This document shows positions 46,224 through 55,706 of a stretch of DNA of 64,000 nt, one piece after another. Each line of letters begins with the position of its first letter. Positions within the stretch are counted from its first letter, which is position 1. Position numbers and translations under genes: made by a program. A model generated the notes under the pieces. The model worked only from the letters and a program-made list of their open reading frames with translations, was not told the origin of the DNA and ran no database searches. The stretch is from Allomuricauda sp. ARW1Y1 (GTDB lineage: Bacteria; Bacteroidota; Bacteroidia; Flavobacteriales; Flavobacteriaceae): positions 620,001-684,000 of the forward strand of contig NZ_JACBZU010000001.1 in assembly GCF_013407935.1 (NCBI RefSeq). Reading direction: 5' to 3'.

Positions 46224-47362
46224 AACAGGCGATTGAGCAATGCGTTGACGAACGGCATGGGTTTGGGAGCGGTCACAATTTGAAGTTCTTCCCAAAGATT
46301 GGTCTCGTTTTCTAAGAATTTTAGGATCAAGGAAGCCTTTCTTCTTTTGAACATGGATTCAAAAATTTCGTGTCCCAAGTGATTGTTTTTGTACAAAATG
46401 TCCAATAATAACATATCGTAGAACAGAAACCGGCTCTTTTGATGAAATTGGATCAAGGGTTTGCCCGTTTTAAGATGTGCTACCAGTTTGGGCACTTCCC
46501 TGCTTGTATTGTAAAAAGTATAGCCCGTGCTGGGTTTGGCCCACCCACCGGCAATCCCAATATGGAACAATTTATTCGAATTATGTTGATAGAAGGGATA
46601 GCAAGTCATGGGAATACTTCCGAATTCGGTGTCTTGGATGGAGTAGGTTATATCACCGAGGTTTTTGCTGATGTAGGCTTTAATGGCTTCTTCGTATTCC
46701 TGTTTTTCCAACAGATGCTCGGAAAAGAGGGTGTATTCCAACAGGGCTTCGGTTTCCGAAAAGGGGAGGATGTACATAAATCGGGTATTGCCCTTTTGGG
46801 GTACGGAAAAATCCATGAATGTGGCCTCGTTCAGGTTAAAAACCAACCGGTCTGTTTTAATGTGCCACCCTACAAAATGTTGCTGTAAAACGGGGTAATC
46901 CTTTTGTTTTAGGGGTAGGGAAGCGTCGTACACACTAGAAAATACCGTTTGTCCGGTAAATTTTTGGCTAGGGGTGGTTACCACAACCTCATGTTCGTGC
47001 TCTTCGAATTGTTGCACTTCTTCCTGTATCCAAGTGATGTTGGGATAGGCTTTCACTCTTGGCACAAAATGATCGTAGAAATCAATCCCTCTCAACATTT
47101 TATAGGTATAGGGGGCAATGGAAGTGGATTTTTGAAGTGATTTCCCGCCCACATAAATGTGCTTCCATGTTTTATGGACCAGTTCATCAAATTGCCCTGC
47201 TCCTCGTTCCCAAAAGCACCACGTGCGGTCGTTTTTGGATTTATCGTCCTTGTCCAACACCAAAATGGATTTGGAAGCAAAGAAAGGGTCTTTTCCCAAG
47301 GTATCGGCCAAAAGCAGACCAGCGGCTCCCGCACCTATAATGATGTAGTCGTAGTTGGGCAT
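46220..47362 (-). CDS. crtY: Lycopene beta-cyclase
   Basis: 380 residues. N-terminal FAD-type motif GAGAAG at 10-15, the family motif RTWCFWERG (about 46-54) and later GGWAKPSTGY. CrtY-type enzymes turn lycopene into beta-carotene, the precursor of zeaxanthin-type yellow pigments of these bacteria. Other carotenoid genes are not in the window. It is convergent with the prenyl synthase gene. Confidence 0.9.
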   Translation of the reverse strand: MPNYDYIIIGAGAAGLLLADTLGKDPFFASKSILVLDKDDKSKNDRTWCFWERGAGQFDELVHKTWKHIYVGGKSLQKSTSIAPYTYKMLRGIDFYDHFVPRVKAYPNITWIQEEVQQFEEHEHEVVVTTPSQKFTGQTVFSSVYDASLPLKQKDYPVLQQHFVGWHIKTDRLVFNLNEATFMDFSVPQKGNTRFMYILPFSETEALLEYTLFSEHLLEKQEYEEAIKAYISKNLGDITYSIQDTEFGSIPMTCYPFYQHNSNKLFHIGIAGGWAKPSTGYTFYNTSREVPKLVAHLKTGKPLIQFHQKSRFLFYDMLLLDILYKNNHLGHEIFESMFKRRKASLILKFLENETNLWEELQIVTAPKPMPFVNALLNRLF

Positions 47363-47488
47363 GGTGTCAAAGATAGAAAAGGGTGCGGATAATTGATGGT
47401 AAAACTTTCAATAGCGCCTTCCGTAACAAATAAATCTGCGAGGGTTATAAAATCTAGATATTTCTTTTGCCCCTTTTTTTGACAAGTA

Positions 47489-47803
47489 TCAAAATGCAAT
47501 TAATGATAAATTTCCAGCAAGTAAATAGGACACGGGTACCCAAAGAACTGCAAAACCTACGGAAAACGTAAGAAGTTGGTTGAACAGTTTGTGCCGTTTC
47601 TTGGGATTCCTAAATTCTCCCACACCAAAATAGATTGTCAAGGGCAACGCAATTAGACCCATCCAAGTGATGGGCGTTCCCATCGGAATGGAACTTCCTT
47701 CATACAACGGGACGGTCAAAATGGAGGAGCCGGTAATCAAAAGTGACAGGACAAGGATGAAAATCAAAAGGCAGGCAAAAAAGTACAACGAAGGCTTGGT
47801 CAT
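47489..47803 (-). CDS. Small membrane protein of unknown function
   Basis: 104 residues with about three hydrophobic helices (roughly 6-28, 44-60, 76-102). No family recognised. Not clearly in an operon. Confidence 0.6.
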   Translation of the reverse strand: MTKPSLYFFACLLIFILVLSLLITGSSILTVPLYEGSSIPMGTPITWMGLIALPLTIYFGVGEFRNPKKRHKLFNQLLTFSVGFAVLWVPVSYLLAGNLSLIAF

Positions 47804-47887
47804 TTTTTAACTTTAAATGTTGGCAAGGTTATTTTTGTTCTTTTGTCAAAAGCCATACTGCCTAGGTTGAACCATTAATAACAGCTA

Positions 47888-48223
47888 TCAACTAGGATAC
47901 TTATTTTTTAGCACAGTCAACAGTTCAGGTAAATTTTCCTCAATAATGTGCCAAACTATTTCCAAATCAATCCCAAAATATTCATGCACAATACGATTTC
48001 GAAAACCCCTTAGATGGGACCATTCAATTTCTGGGTTATTGTTCTTGTAGTTCTCGGTCAATCGATTGGCCGCCTCTCCAATGTCAAAGTTTCTTATCAC
48101 AGCATCCACAGTCTTACTATCGCTTTTAAATTGGTCAAACGACATATCCCGTGTATAAGTCATGATTTTTTGCACTGACTCAATCATATCATGGATCAAA
48201 AGGACATTATCTCTTTTAGACAT
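47888..48223 (-). CDS. hepT: HepT-like (DUF86) RNase toxin
   Basis: 111 residues, a HEPN helical domain. The Rx4H active site is R75-H80 and the nearby Tyr82 is in the position that MntA AMPylates in studied systems. HepT is an RNA-cutting toxin. It follows the antitoxin gene with an 8-base overlap. The toxin frame is intact, whereas the antitoxin gene appears damaged. Confidence 0.85.
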   Translation of the reverse strand: MSKRDNVLLIHDMIESVQKIMTYTRDMSFDQFKSDSKTVDAVIRNFDIGEAANRLTENYKNNNPEIEWSHLRGFRNRIVHEYFGIDLEIVWHIIEENLPELLTVLKNKYPS

Positions 48224-48504
48224 AAATCAAGTCGGATAGGATGGTGTTAAGGTATTGTTCCTTTATTCCTTTTTTGGAAACCAAATCCACTTTTAGACCC
48301 AGGGCTTTTTCTAGTTCATTTGCCAAATCGATAAACTTGATACCAATTTTTCCATCAAACTCTACCATGATATCAACATCACTGCTAGCCGTCTGCTCAT
48401 TGCGTGCGTATGAGCCAAATAAAGCCGGAAGCAATTGGATAGCGTTCTTTTAAACGCACCTTTAGCTGAGAGAGTTGATTCGTTATGTTTTGGGTTGTTT
48501 CCAC
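48216..48504 (-). pseudogene. mntA: MntA nucleotidyltransferase antitoxin, apparently frameshifted
   Basis: The catalytic part (GSYARNEQTASSDVD, a GSx10DxD motif) is readable in one frame from 48434 down. The expected N-terminus (QLSQLKVRLKERYPIAS) is in another frame, starting with GTG at 48504. The frames meet near 48426, where two bases are missing, or one is extra, relative to a typical MntA. A TTG at 48434 could still start a shortened 72-residue protein with the catalytic motif. MntA silences HepT by adding AMP, so loss would matter. Confidence 0.6.
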
Positions 48505-48651
48505 ACTCAAAGTTAATCAATCCACTCAAAATCCGTGCAGCATATTCAAAAGAACCAACGAATATATACGCAGTCACAAACGATTGGGTGCAAGGGTCAG
48601 GGTGTCTGCGCTTGAATTTAGACACAACGAAAAATAAATTTTGTTAAATAA

Positions 48652-48675
48652 AAATGTATTTTTGAAAAAACATTT
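48652..48675 (+). promoter_or_regulatory. Palindrome and -7 element upstream of the DtxR-like gene
   Basis: A 24-bp imperfect palindrome (outer arms AAATGT / ACATTT, 20 of 24 positions symmetric) contains TATTTTTG (48657-48664), a -7 match. It ends 3 bases before the ATG at 48679. Its position suggests autorepression by the metal-dependent regulator. Confidence 0.55.
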
Positions 48676-48678
48676 TTG

Positions 48679-49335
48679 ATGACCCGATCAGAGGAAAACT
48701 ACTTAAAGGCCATATTTCATTTAGGTGGTGGGGATTCCAAATCCATTACTACCAATGCGATAGCGGAACAGATGGAAACCAAACCCTCGTCCGTCACGGA
48801 TATGGCCAAGAAATTGGCCGAAAAAGGATTGGTGGATTATGTGCGCTACCAAGGGGTTTCGTTGACGGATGCCGGCGTTAAAACCGCATTGTCCATTATT
48901 CGTAAGCATCGGTTGTGGGAAGTCTTTTTGGTGAAAAAACTGGATTTTACTTGGGATGAGGTGCACGAAGTGGCCGAGCAGTTGGAGCACATCAAAAGTG
49001 AAAAATTGATAGACAAAATAGATGAGCTCTTGGATTTTCCCAAGTATGACCCCCATGGCGATCCCATTCCCACGAAAGATGGAAAGTTTCAGGAACGTGA
49101 TGAGAAATTGCTCAGCGAAATGCCCATCAACTCCAAAGGGGTTTGTGTAGGAGTGAAGGATTCTTCGGTTCCCTTTTTGAAGTTTTTGGACAAGAACAAC
49201 ATCGCTTTGGGCAACACCATTCAGGTTTTGGATAAAGAGGATTTTGACAATTCCCTTCGGATTCGAATGGAGGGGAACGAAATGCGAATATCACATCAAA
49301 TAGCATCAAACTTATTTGTGAAAAAGAATAGCTAA
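48679..49335 (+). CDS. DtxR/MntR family metal-dependent transcriptional repressor
   Basis: 218 residues from the ATG at 48679 (a TTG just before it is not used). N-terminal winged helix (about 1-65, with KPSSVTDMAKKLAEKGLV), dimerisation and metal-binding domain (about 65-140), and an SH3/FeoA-like C-terminus. It senses Mn or Fe. Its last base overlaps the ATG of the ZIP transporter gene, forming an operon. Confidence 0.9.
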   Translation: MTRSEENYLKAIFHLGGGDSKSITTNAIAEQMETKPSSVTDMAKKLAEKGLVDYVRYQGVSLTDAGVKTALSIIRKHRLWEVFLVKKLDFTWDEVHEVAEQLEHIKSEKLIDKIDELLDFPKYDPHGDPIPTKDGKFQERDEKLLSEMPINSKGVCVGVKDSSVPFLKFLDKNNIALGNTIQVLDKEDFDNSLRIRMEGNEMRISHQIASNLFVKKNS

Positions 49336-50156
49336 TGGAAGCAGTAATCGACTATTTTGAAAGTATCGACCCGATTTTGGCGGCCCTTTACGCCACTCTA
49401 TTCACTTGGGGATTGACCGCTGCCGGGGCGGGTCTTGTGTTTTTGTTCAAAAGTCCAAAGAGGGCCTTGATGGATGGCATGTTGGGCTTTACCGGTGGGG
49501 TTATGGTCGCCGCCAGTTTCTGGAGCCTATTGGCACCGGGTATTGAGATGAGTGAAGGGGAAGGCTTTGTCAAGGTCATTCCGGCTGCCGTAGGTTTCTT
49601 GATGGGCGCAGCCTTTATTTTTGGTTTGGATAAAATTTTGCCCCATGTCCATATCAATTTTAAAATAGATGAAGCGGAAGGGGTAAAAACCCCCTGGCAT
49701 CGCACTACGCTCTTGGTTTTGGCCATTACCCTGCACAATATTCCCGAAGGGTTGGCAGTAGGTGTCCTCTTTGGAGGGGTGGCCTCTGGCTTTGAAGGCG
49801 CGACCATTGGTGGTGCCGTGGCCTTGGCTTTGGGTATTGGGCTGCAAAACTTTCCGGAAGGCTTTGCCGTTGCGGTGCCTATGCGCAGGCATGGACTCAG
49901 CCGTAGAAGAAGTTGGATGTACGGTCAGGCATCCGCCATTGTGGAACCTATTGCCGGTGTGCTTGGCGCTTGGGCCGTATTGACCTTTGAACCTATTTTG
50001 CCCTATGCCCTTGCATTTGCGGCCGGAGCCATGATCTTTGTGGTGGTCGAGGAGGTAATACCAGAAACGCAACAAGACAAATACACCGATATCGCCACAA
50101 TGGGTTTTATCGGTGGATTTATTATTATGATGATATTGGATGTAGGATTGGGGTAA
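49335..50156 (+). CDS. ZIP family divalent metal transporter
   Basis: 273 residues with about eight transmembrane helices. Metal-binding helices contain HNIPEGLAVG and NFPEGFAVAVP; the second motif has Asn in place of the usual His. ZIP proteins import Zn, Fe or Mn into the cytosol. The start overlaps the repressor stop by one base, so metal uptake is probably controlled by that repressor. Its stop is 1 base from the stop of the convergent efflux adaptor gene. Confidence 0.9.
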   Translation: MEAVIDYFESIDPILAALYATLFTWGLTAAGAGLVFLFKSPKRALMDGMLGFTGGVMVAASFWSLLAPGIEMSEGEGFVKVIPAAVGFLMGAAFIFGLDKILPHVHINFKIDEAEGVKTPWHRTTLLVLAITLHNIPEGLAVGVLFGGVASGFEGATIGGAVALALGIGLQNFPEGFAVAVPMRRHGLSRRRSWMYGQASAIVEPIAGVLGAWAVLTFEPILPYALAFAAGAMIFVVVEEVIPETQQDKYTDIATMGFIGGFIIMMILDVGLG

Positions 50157-50157
50157 A

Positions 50158-51279
50158 TTATCCCCCTATCAAATCAAATACTCCCTTGATCAAAAATTCG
50201 TCAGATTCGGTTAGTTGATCTGAAATGATTTCCGAATAACCATCATACGAATTTCCCTGGGCTACGGGGATGCGTTCAAAGGTATAGCCGTCTTGCTTGT
50301 TGATCAGTTTTAGCACGTAATGGTTTCCTTCCGATTCGATTACCGCCTCATCGGGTAATGCCCAGGTTTGTACCGTATCGGTCATGATCATGGCATCCAC
50401 AAACATCCCAGGTAAAAAATTGGTGTTCTCTTCGTGCTCCAAATGTCCGTGCACCTTTATGGTTCGCTTATCGCTATCAATCGATGTCCCCACTAGGTAT
50501 ACCTCTGCATTGAAATTGGATTTGGCCGCCTCTGGAATCTTGAACAGGATCTTTTGTCCTTTCTTCACCTTTAAAATGTCTTTCTCAAAAACGGTAAGTT
50601 CTAGGTGGATGTGGTCATTGTTTACAATTTCCAATATTTCCGTAGCAGGTGACACATAACTTCCCTTGGCCACGTTCATTTTGGTGATACTGCCCGCAAT
50701 AGGGGCATAAATGGCAGCCTGTGAAGAGATTTTGCCCTGCTCCACTTGGCTTGGGGAAATATTGAGCATTTGTAATTGTTCCCTCAAACCTTGATAGCGT
50801 GCTTTGGCTGTTTCATAATTGCTCTTGGCTTGAAGAAAATTCTTTTGTGAGGCGATTTTCTCCTTAAAAAGCGTCTGGTTTCGCTCAAACTCTGTCCTCA
50901 GGTAATCCAACTGGTTGAATACTTCGAGATAGTCCTGTTGCATCTGAACGAATTCTTGGTTTTCGAGTACTATCAAGAGTTGTCCTTTTTTGACCCGGTC
51001 ACCCACCAAAAGGGAAGTCTGCTTCACAAAACCTCCCATAAATGCGGTGATACTGGCCCGGTTTTCCGGAGGAACGTCAATCATTCCAGAGGTCTCCACA
51101 ATCTTGGGAAAGGTTCGTTTCTCCAAGCCTCCTATCATCAGATCATTGGTGTCGAATTGATTCTGTGTCACCACAATACCTGTTTCTTCTTGTTCTTGTT
51201 CGGTGGATGCTTGATTGTTCTTATTGCCGCAGCCCATCATTAGGAGGAAAACAGCGGTTATTTGAAGTATATGTTTCAT
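50158..51279 (-). CDS. CusB-like heavy-metal efflux adaptor lipoprotein
   Basis: 373 residues: a lipoprotein signal with Cys17 (LLMMGC), a coiled-coil hairpin and barrel-sandwich domains of the membrane fusion protein family. It links a CusA-type pump to an outer-membrane duct. It follows the CusA-TolC gene by 2 bases, so the operon order is pump-duct fusion then adaptor. Confidence 0.9.
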   Translation of the reverse strand: MKHILQITAVFLLMMGCGNKNNQASTEQEQEETGIVVTQNQFDTNDLMIGGLEKRTFPKIVETSGMIDVPPENRASITAFMGGFVKQTSLLVGDRVKKGQLLIVLENQEFVQMQQDYLEVFNQLDYLRTEFERNQTLFKEKIASQKNFLQAKSNYETAKARYQGLREQLQMLNISPSQVEQGKISSQAAIYAPIAGSITKMNVAKGSYVSPATEILEIVNNDHIHLELTVFEKDILKVKKGQKILFKIPEAAKSNFNAEVYLVGTSIDSDKRTIKVHGHLEHEENTNFLPGMFVDAMIMTDTVQTWALPDEAVIESEGNHYVLKLINKQDGYTFERIPVAQGNSYDGYSEIISDQLTESDEFLIKGVFDLIGG

Positions 51280-51281
51280 GA

Positions 51282-54200
51282 TTATAATGTTATGGTCAAA
51301 TAATTAATGGCGATTACGGTTTGATTGTACTGGTTGAGCACATCCAAATAATTGAGTTGAATCTCGTAGGCATTTTCCAAGCTTTGGATATATTGGAAAA
51401 AGTCAATTTCCCCATTTTGAAAATTCCCGGAGGCTGCTTTCAAAATTTGATCGGAAAGTAGACCACCTTCGTCCTCATAATAGGAGAGCTCCTTGGCCTG
51501 TTGTTCCAATTGGCCCATTAGGGTTTTATAGCGCTGGTTCATGGCTATGCTGATCTCCGTATTTTCCATTTCCGTGATCTTGGTCTGTATTTTGGATGAT
51601 TTCACCTTACTACTGTGGCCAAAGAAGAAAATGGGAACGCGAACGCCCACTTGAAGACCGTAAAGGGATGCGCCCAGACCGCTGTTGGTTCCTTGAAAAT
51701 ACTCAAGGTTGAGGTCGGGCAGCAATCGATTTTCCTCTAAGCTCTTCTGGGCATTGCTCAGCTGTTGGCGATGGTCCAAAAAAGAGGTCTCCGTTGGCAT
51801 CATCCCTTGCAGATTGACCACGGTAAGCTTTTCTGGCATTTCGGTCACTATTTGTAGACTGTCTCCCGTCTGGACCAAACTTGCGATCTGACCGTAGGTG
51901 GTCAACAACTGCTGATTGATCTTGGCAAAGGTGTTCGCAATCTGTCGTTGCTTGGCCGTTGCCGTTACCTTTTCCAGATAATTGGTCTCGCCGAGTTCAA
52001 AACGTCTGTCGGCCGCGTGTGCAAACTTGCTATAAATACTGTCCAATGTCTTGTAAAGCTTTGCTTTTTGGTTCAAGGTCTGATATTGGTAGTACGCATT
52101 GCTCAGGGCTTGGTATAATTGCTTCTTTTGAATTTCAAAGGATGATTTTTGCAGCTCGTAGTTCGATTGTTGAAGCCTGTTCTTTGCTCCATAAACCGTA
52201 GGGAACTCAAATTGCTGCTGTACCCCAAAAACCCGTATGGGCTGATTGTTGATGGCCAAGTTGTTCTCATCATATTGATAGTAAATATCCGTTTTGTCAA
52301 ACTCAAAAGCGGTTCCCTTTAGCGTTTCTGCTTGATCTACCATCATGGAACCTGCCTGGATACCTTTGTTATTTTCCAAGGATAAGGCCATAAGGTCCTC
52401 CAGGTTCAACTTTTCTTGGGAGAAACCTGAAAGGCTAACCATGAACAATAAAATGGTAAGCGCTTTCTTTTTCATTTTTCGCGCTCTTCGTCTTTTTCCC
52501 ATTCCACGGAATTTTATGTGATGTGAATACGCATATAAAACGGGCAGTACAACCAATGTCAACATAGTTGCCGTTACCAGTCCGCCAATGACCACGGTGG
52601 CCAAGGGTCGCTGTACCTCGGCACCCGCATTGGTGGATACTGCCATGGGCAAAAAGCCCAATGCTGCCGCAGAAGCGGTCAATAAAACCGCACGAAGCCT
52701 GTCCTTGGTGCCCTGTTTGATCAAATCTTCCATGGAATCAAAGTCCTTTCCCTTGAGTTCCTTGAAATGTTCGATGAGTACGATGCCGTTGAGTACGGCA
52801 ATACCAAAAAGGGCAATAAAGCCTACCCCGGCCGAAATACTGAAGGGCATATCGCGTAACCAGAGCAAGAGTACCCCACCTACCGCTGATAGCGGGATGG
52901 CGGAAAAAATAAGTAAAGCTTCCTTGACCGATCCAAAGGCAAAATAAAGCATAATAAAGATGAGCAACAAAGCAATGGGTACGGCTATCATCAACCGGGC
53001 CTTGGCATTTTGAAGGTTTTCGAACTGTCCACCATAGGTAATCAGATAGCCTGGGGGCAACGTGATGTTGTCCCTGACCAATAACTGGATATCATCGACC
53101 ACAGATTGAAGATCCCGGTTCCTAACGTTGATGCCCACTACGATGCGTCTTTTGGTATCATCACGGGAGATTTTGGCGGCACCTTTTTGATAGGTAATCT
53201 CAGCCAGTTCGCTCATCGGGATTTTTCCTCCATTGGGAATATCCACATAAAGATTCCGAAGGTTGGAAATATCTTGGCGGTTCTCGGAATCCAAGCGGAC
53301 GGCCAAATCAAATTGTCGTTCCCCCTCGAAAACGCTGCCAACGACCTTACCGGCAAAACCCATGGAAATCATTTCGTTCAGGTCCGCAATGTTGAGCCCA
53401 TGACGTGCAATTTTGGCGCGGTCAAAAGCAACGTTCATTTGGGGAAGACCTTCCACCTTCTCTACGATAATGTCCGACGCACCTTCCACATCTTGGATAA
53501 GGTCCTTTATTTCATCGGCTTTTTTGCTCAGGGTTTCGAGGTTCTCACCAAATATTTTGATGGCTATATCGGCCCGTACCCCGGTAATCAACTCATTGAA
53601 ACGCATTTCAATGGGTTGGGTGAACTCCACTTCCATGCCCGGGATCACGGAAAGGGCCTCTTTAAATTTATCGGCCAGTTCGTCCTTGGTTTCGGCAGAG
53701 GTCCATTCGCTTTTTGGTTTCAAGGAAATGATAACGTCACTTTCTTCCATCGACATAGGATCGGTGGGAACCTCGGCTGCGCCGATACGGCTTACTACCT
53801 GATTGACCTCTGGAAATTGCTCCATTAGGATTTTTTCAATTTTAGTGGTCGTTTCTACGGTTTTGGCCAAGGAAGTCCCTGTTTTCAGCACAGGTTGGAT
53901 CACAAAGTCTCCTTCGTCCAAAGTCGGTACAAATTCACCCCCCATGGAGGAGAACAAAATTATGGCTCCTACCAATAGTGCAGCAGCTATGGAAAGCACG
54001 AGTTTTTTGCTTTTCATGGCCCATTCTATAACAGGTTCATATTGTTTATTGATCCAGTTCACCAAACGAGCGGAAATGTTTTTGGAGGACTCCTTGGATG
54101 GCTTTAAGAACAGAGCGGATGCCACTGGCACATAGGTGAAACAGAACAATATTGCTCCCAAAAGGGCAAAGCTGAATGTCAACGCCATTGGTTTGAACAT

Positions 54201-55628
54201 TTTCCCTTCTACACCGCTCAGGGACAGGATTGGGATGAATACAATCAAAATGATTAGCTGGCCGAACACGGCGGAGTTCATCATTTTGGTAGCACCTTCA
54301 ACCGTTATTTTATCCTTTATGGACTGTGTGGCGTCTTTGCCCAAGTCCACCAACTCTCCCTGCCTTCGTGTAATTTGAAATGCAATATATTCCACAATGA
54401 TTACGGCACCATCAATGATGATTCCGAAGTCGATGGCACCCAAACTCAATAAATTGGCGTCCACACCAAAAATGTTCATTAAGGTAAGGGCAAACAATAG
54501 GCAGAGTGGAATAACCGAGGCGACCACAAGCCCTGAGCGCCAGTTGCCCAAGAGCAATACGACGACAAAAATTACGATGAGGCAACCCAGTACGAGGTTT
54601 TCCGTAACGGTAAAGGTTGTTCTTCCGATAAGTTCACTACGGTCCAAGAAGGGGTTGATGTACACCCCCTCTGGCAAGGATTTGGAGATTGCGGCGACTC
54701 GTTCCTTGACGGCTTCGATAACACGTTTGGAGTCAGCATCTTTGAGCATCATAATTTGACCGAGGACCTTTTCGCCCTCGCCATTTCCGGTGATCGCCCC
54801 AAAACGTGGCGCACTTCCAAATCCAACTTTGGCCACGTCTTTGATATAGATTGGAATTCCGTCCCTTGCGGTTACCACAATGTTTTCGATGTCCTTAAGG
54901 TTGCCCACCAAACCTTCCCCACGGATAAAATAGGCTTGGTTTACTTTTTCGATATAGCCACCGCCCGTAACACTGTTGTTTTTTTCCAAGGCGGTGAACA
55001 CTTCTCTAGCGGTGATATTGAAAGCGTTCAACTTTTGGGTCTGAATGGCCACTTCGTATTGTTTGAGGTGCCCTCCCCACGTATTCACCTCCACCACTCC
55101 TGGAATTCCGGAAAGCTGCCGTCTTACGATCCAATCTTGGATGGTACGCAGCTCCGTGGAAGAATATTGGTCCCTGTATTTGGGCTTCACATCCAAAATA
55201 TATTGGTAAATCTCTCCCAATCCCGTGGTAATTGGTCCCATCTCCGGGGTTCCAAAGCCTTCGGGTATTCGACTGGATGCAGATTTGATTTTTTCCGCAA
55301 TGAGCTGTCGTGGCAGAAAGGTGCCCAGATCGTCCTCGAATACTATGGTAACCACGGAAAGACCGAACTTGGAAACGGACCGAATTTCCTTAACGCCAGG
55401 GAGATTTGCCATTTCCAACTCCACGGGATAGGTGACAAATTTTTCCATATCCTGGGTGGAGAGGCTCCTTGAGGTAGTGATGACCTGCACTTGATTGTTG
55501 GTGACATCGGGAACGGCCCCGATGGGTATTTGTGATAGTGAGTATAGCCCCACCAAGGCTATGGCTGCTGTAAAAAGAAGAACAATAAACTTGTTCTTTA
55601 TACTAAAGTTGATAATTTTTGAAAACAT
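51282..55628 (-). CDS. CusA/CzcA-type metal efflux RND pump fused to a TolC-like domain
   Basis: 1448 residues. Residues 1 to about 1040 form a heavy-metal RND pump with the HME-type helix-4 segment SLGAIDFGIIIDGAVIIVE. Residues from about 1052 form an outer-membrane efflux protein of the CzcC/TolC type. At the join, Met1052 (ATG at 52475) begins a complete signal-peptide-like stretch (MKKKALTILLFMVSLSGFSQ), so the duct domain may also be made separately from this internal start. Similar fusions occur in other Bacteroidota. Which metal is pumped is unknown. Confidence 0.92.
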   Translation of the reverse strand: MFSKIINFSIKNKFIVLLFTAAIALVGLYSLSQIPIGAVPDVTNNQVQVITTSRSLSTQDMEKFVTYPVELEMANLPGVKEIRSVSKFGLSVVTIVFEDDLGTFLPRQLIAEKIKSASSRIPEGFGTPEMGPITTGLGEIYQYILDVKPKYRDQYSSTELRTIQDWIVRRQLSGIPGVVEVNTWGGHLKQYEVAIQTQKLNAFNITAREVFTALEKNNSVTGGGYIEKVNQAYFIRGEGLVGNLKDIENIVVTARDGIPIYIKDVAKVGFGSAPRFGAITGNGEGEKVLGQIMMLKDADSKRVIEAVKERVAAISKSLPEGVYINPFLDRSELIGRTTFTVTENLVLGCLIVIFVVVLLLGNWRSGLVVASVIPLCLLFALTLMNIFGVDANLLSLGAIDFGIIIDGAVIIVEYIAFQITRRQGELVDLGKDATQSIKDKITVEGATKMMNSAVFGQLIILIVFIPILSLSGVEGKMFKPMALTFSFALLGAILFCFTYVPVASALFLKPSKESSKNISARLVNWINKQYEPVIEWAMKSKKLVLSIAAALLVGAIILFSSMGGEFVPTLDEGDFVIQPVLKTGTSLAKTVETTTKIEKILMEQFPEVNQVVSRIGAAEVPTDPMSMEESDVIISLKPKSEWTSAETKDELADKFKEALSVIPGMEVEFTQPIEMRFNELITGVRADIAIKIFGENLETLSKKADEIKDLIQDVEGASDIIVEKVEGLPQMNVAFDRAKIARHGLNIADLNEMISMGFAGKVVGSVFEGERQFDLAVRLDSENRQDISNLRNLYVDIPNGGKIPMSELAEITYQKGAAKISRDDTKRRIVVGINVRNRDLQSVVDDIQLLVRDNITLPPGYLITYGGQFENLQNAKARLMIAVPIALLLIFIMLYFAFGSVKEALLIFSAIPLSAVGGVLLLWLRDMPFSISAGVGFIALFGIAVLNGIVLIEHFKELKGKDFDSMEDLIKQGTKDRLRAVLLTASAAALGFLPMAVSTNAGAEVQRPLATVVIGGLVTATMLTLVVLPVLYAYSHHIKFRGMGKRRRARKMKKKALTILLFMVSLSGFSQEKLNLEDLMALSLENNKGIQAGSMMVDQAETLKGTAFEFDKTDIYYQYDENNLAINNQPIRVFGVQQQFEFPTVYGAKNRLQQSNYELQKSSFEIQKKQLYQALSNAYYQYQTLNQKAKLYKTLDSIYSKFAHAADRRFELGETNYLEKVTATAKQRQIANTFAKINQQLLTTYGQIASLVQTGDSLQIVTEMPEKLTVVNLQGMMPTETSFLDHRQQLSNAQKSLEENRLLPDLNLEYFQGTNSGLGASLYGLQVGVRVPIFFFGHSSKVKSSKIQTKITEMENTEISIAMNQRYKTLMGQLEQQAKELSYYEDEGGLLSDQILKAASGNFQNGEIDFFQYIQSLENAYEIQLNYLDVLNQYNQTVIAINYLTITL

Positions 55629-55706
55629 GATTCATAGAAAATAATAGCATTATTAAAATGGAATAAAGCTTGTGAAAAGTGTTCAGCAAGGCTGAAGTAC
55701 TATGAA

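Noticed and set aside
48362..48625. 87-residue minus-strand frame over the mntA N-terminus
   Set aside because: It is a third reading frame through the damaged mntA region and upstream DNA, without MntA motifs.
54756..55472. 238-residue plus-strand frame inside the CusA gene
   Set aside because: Antisense to a well-conserved RND pump; a composition shadow.
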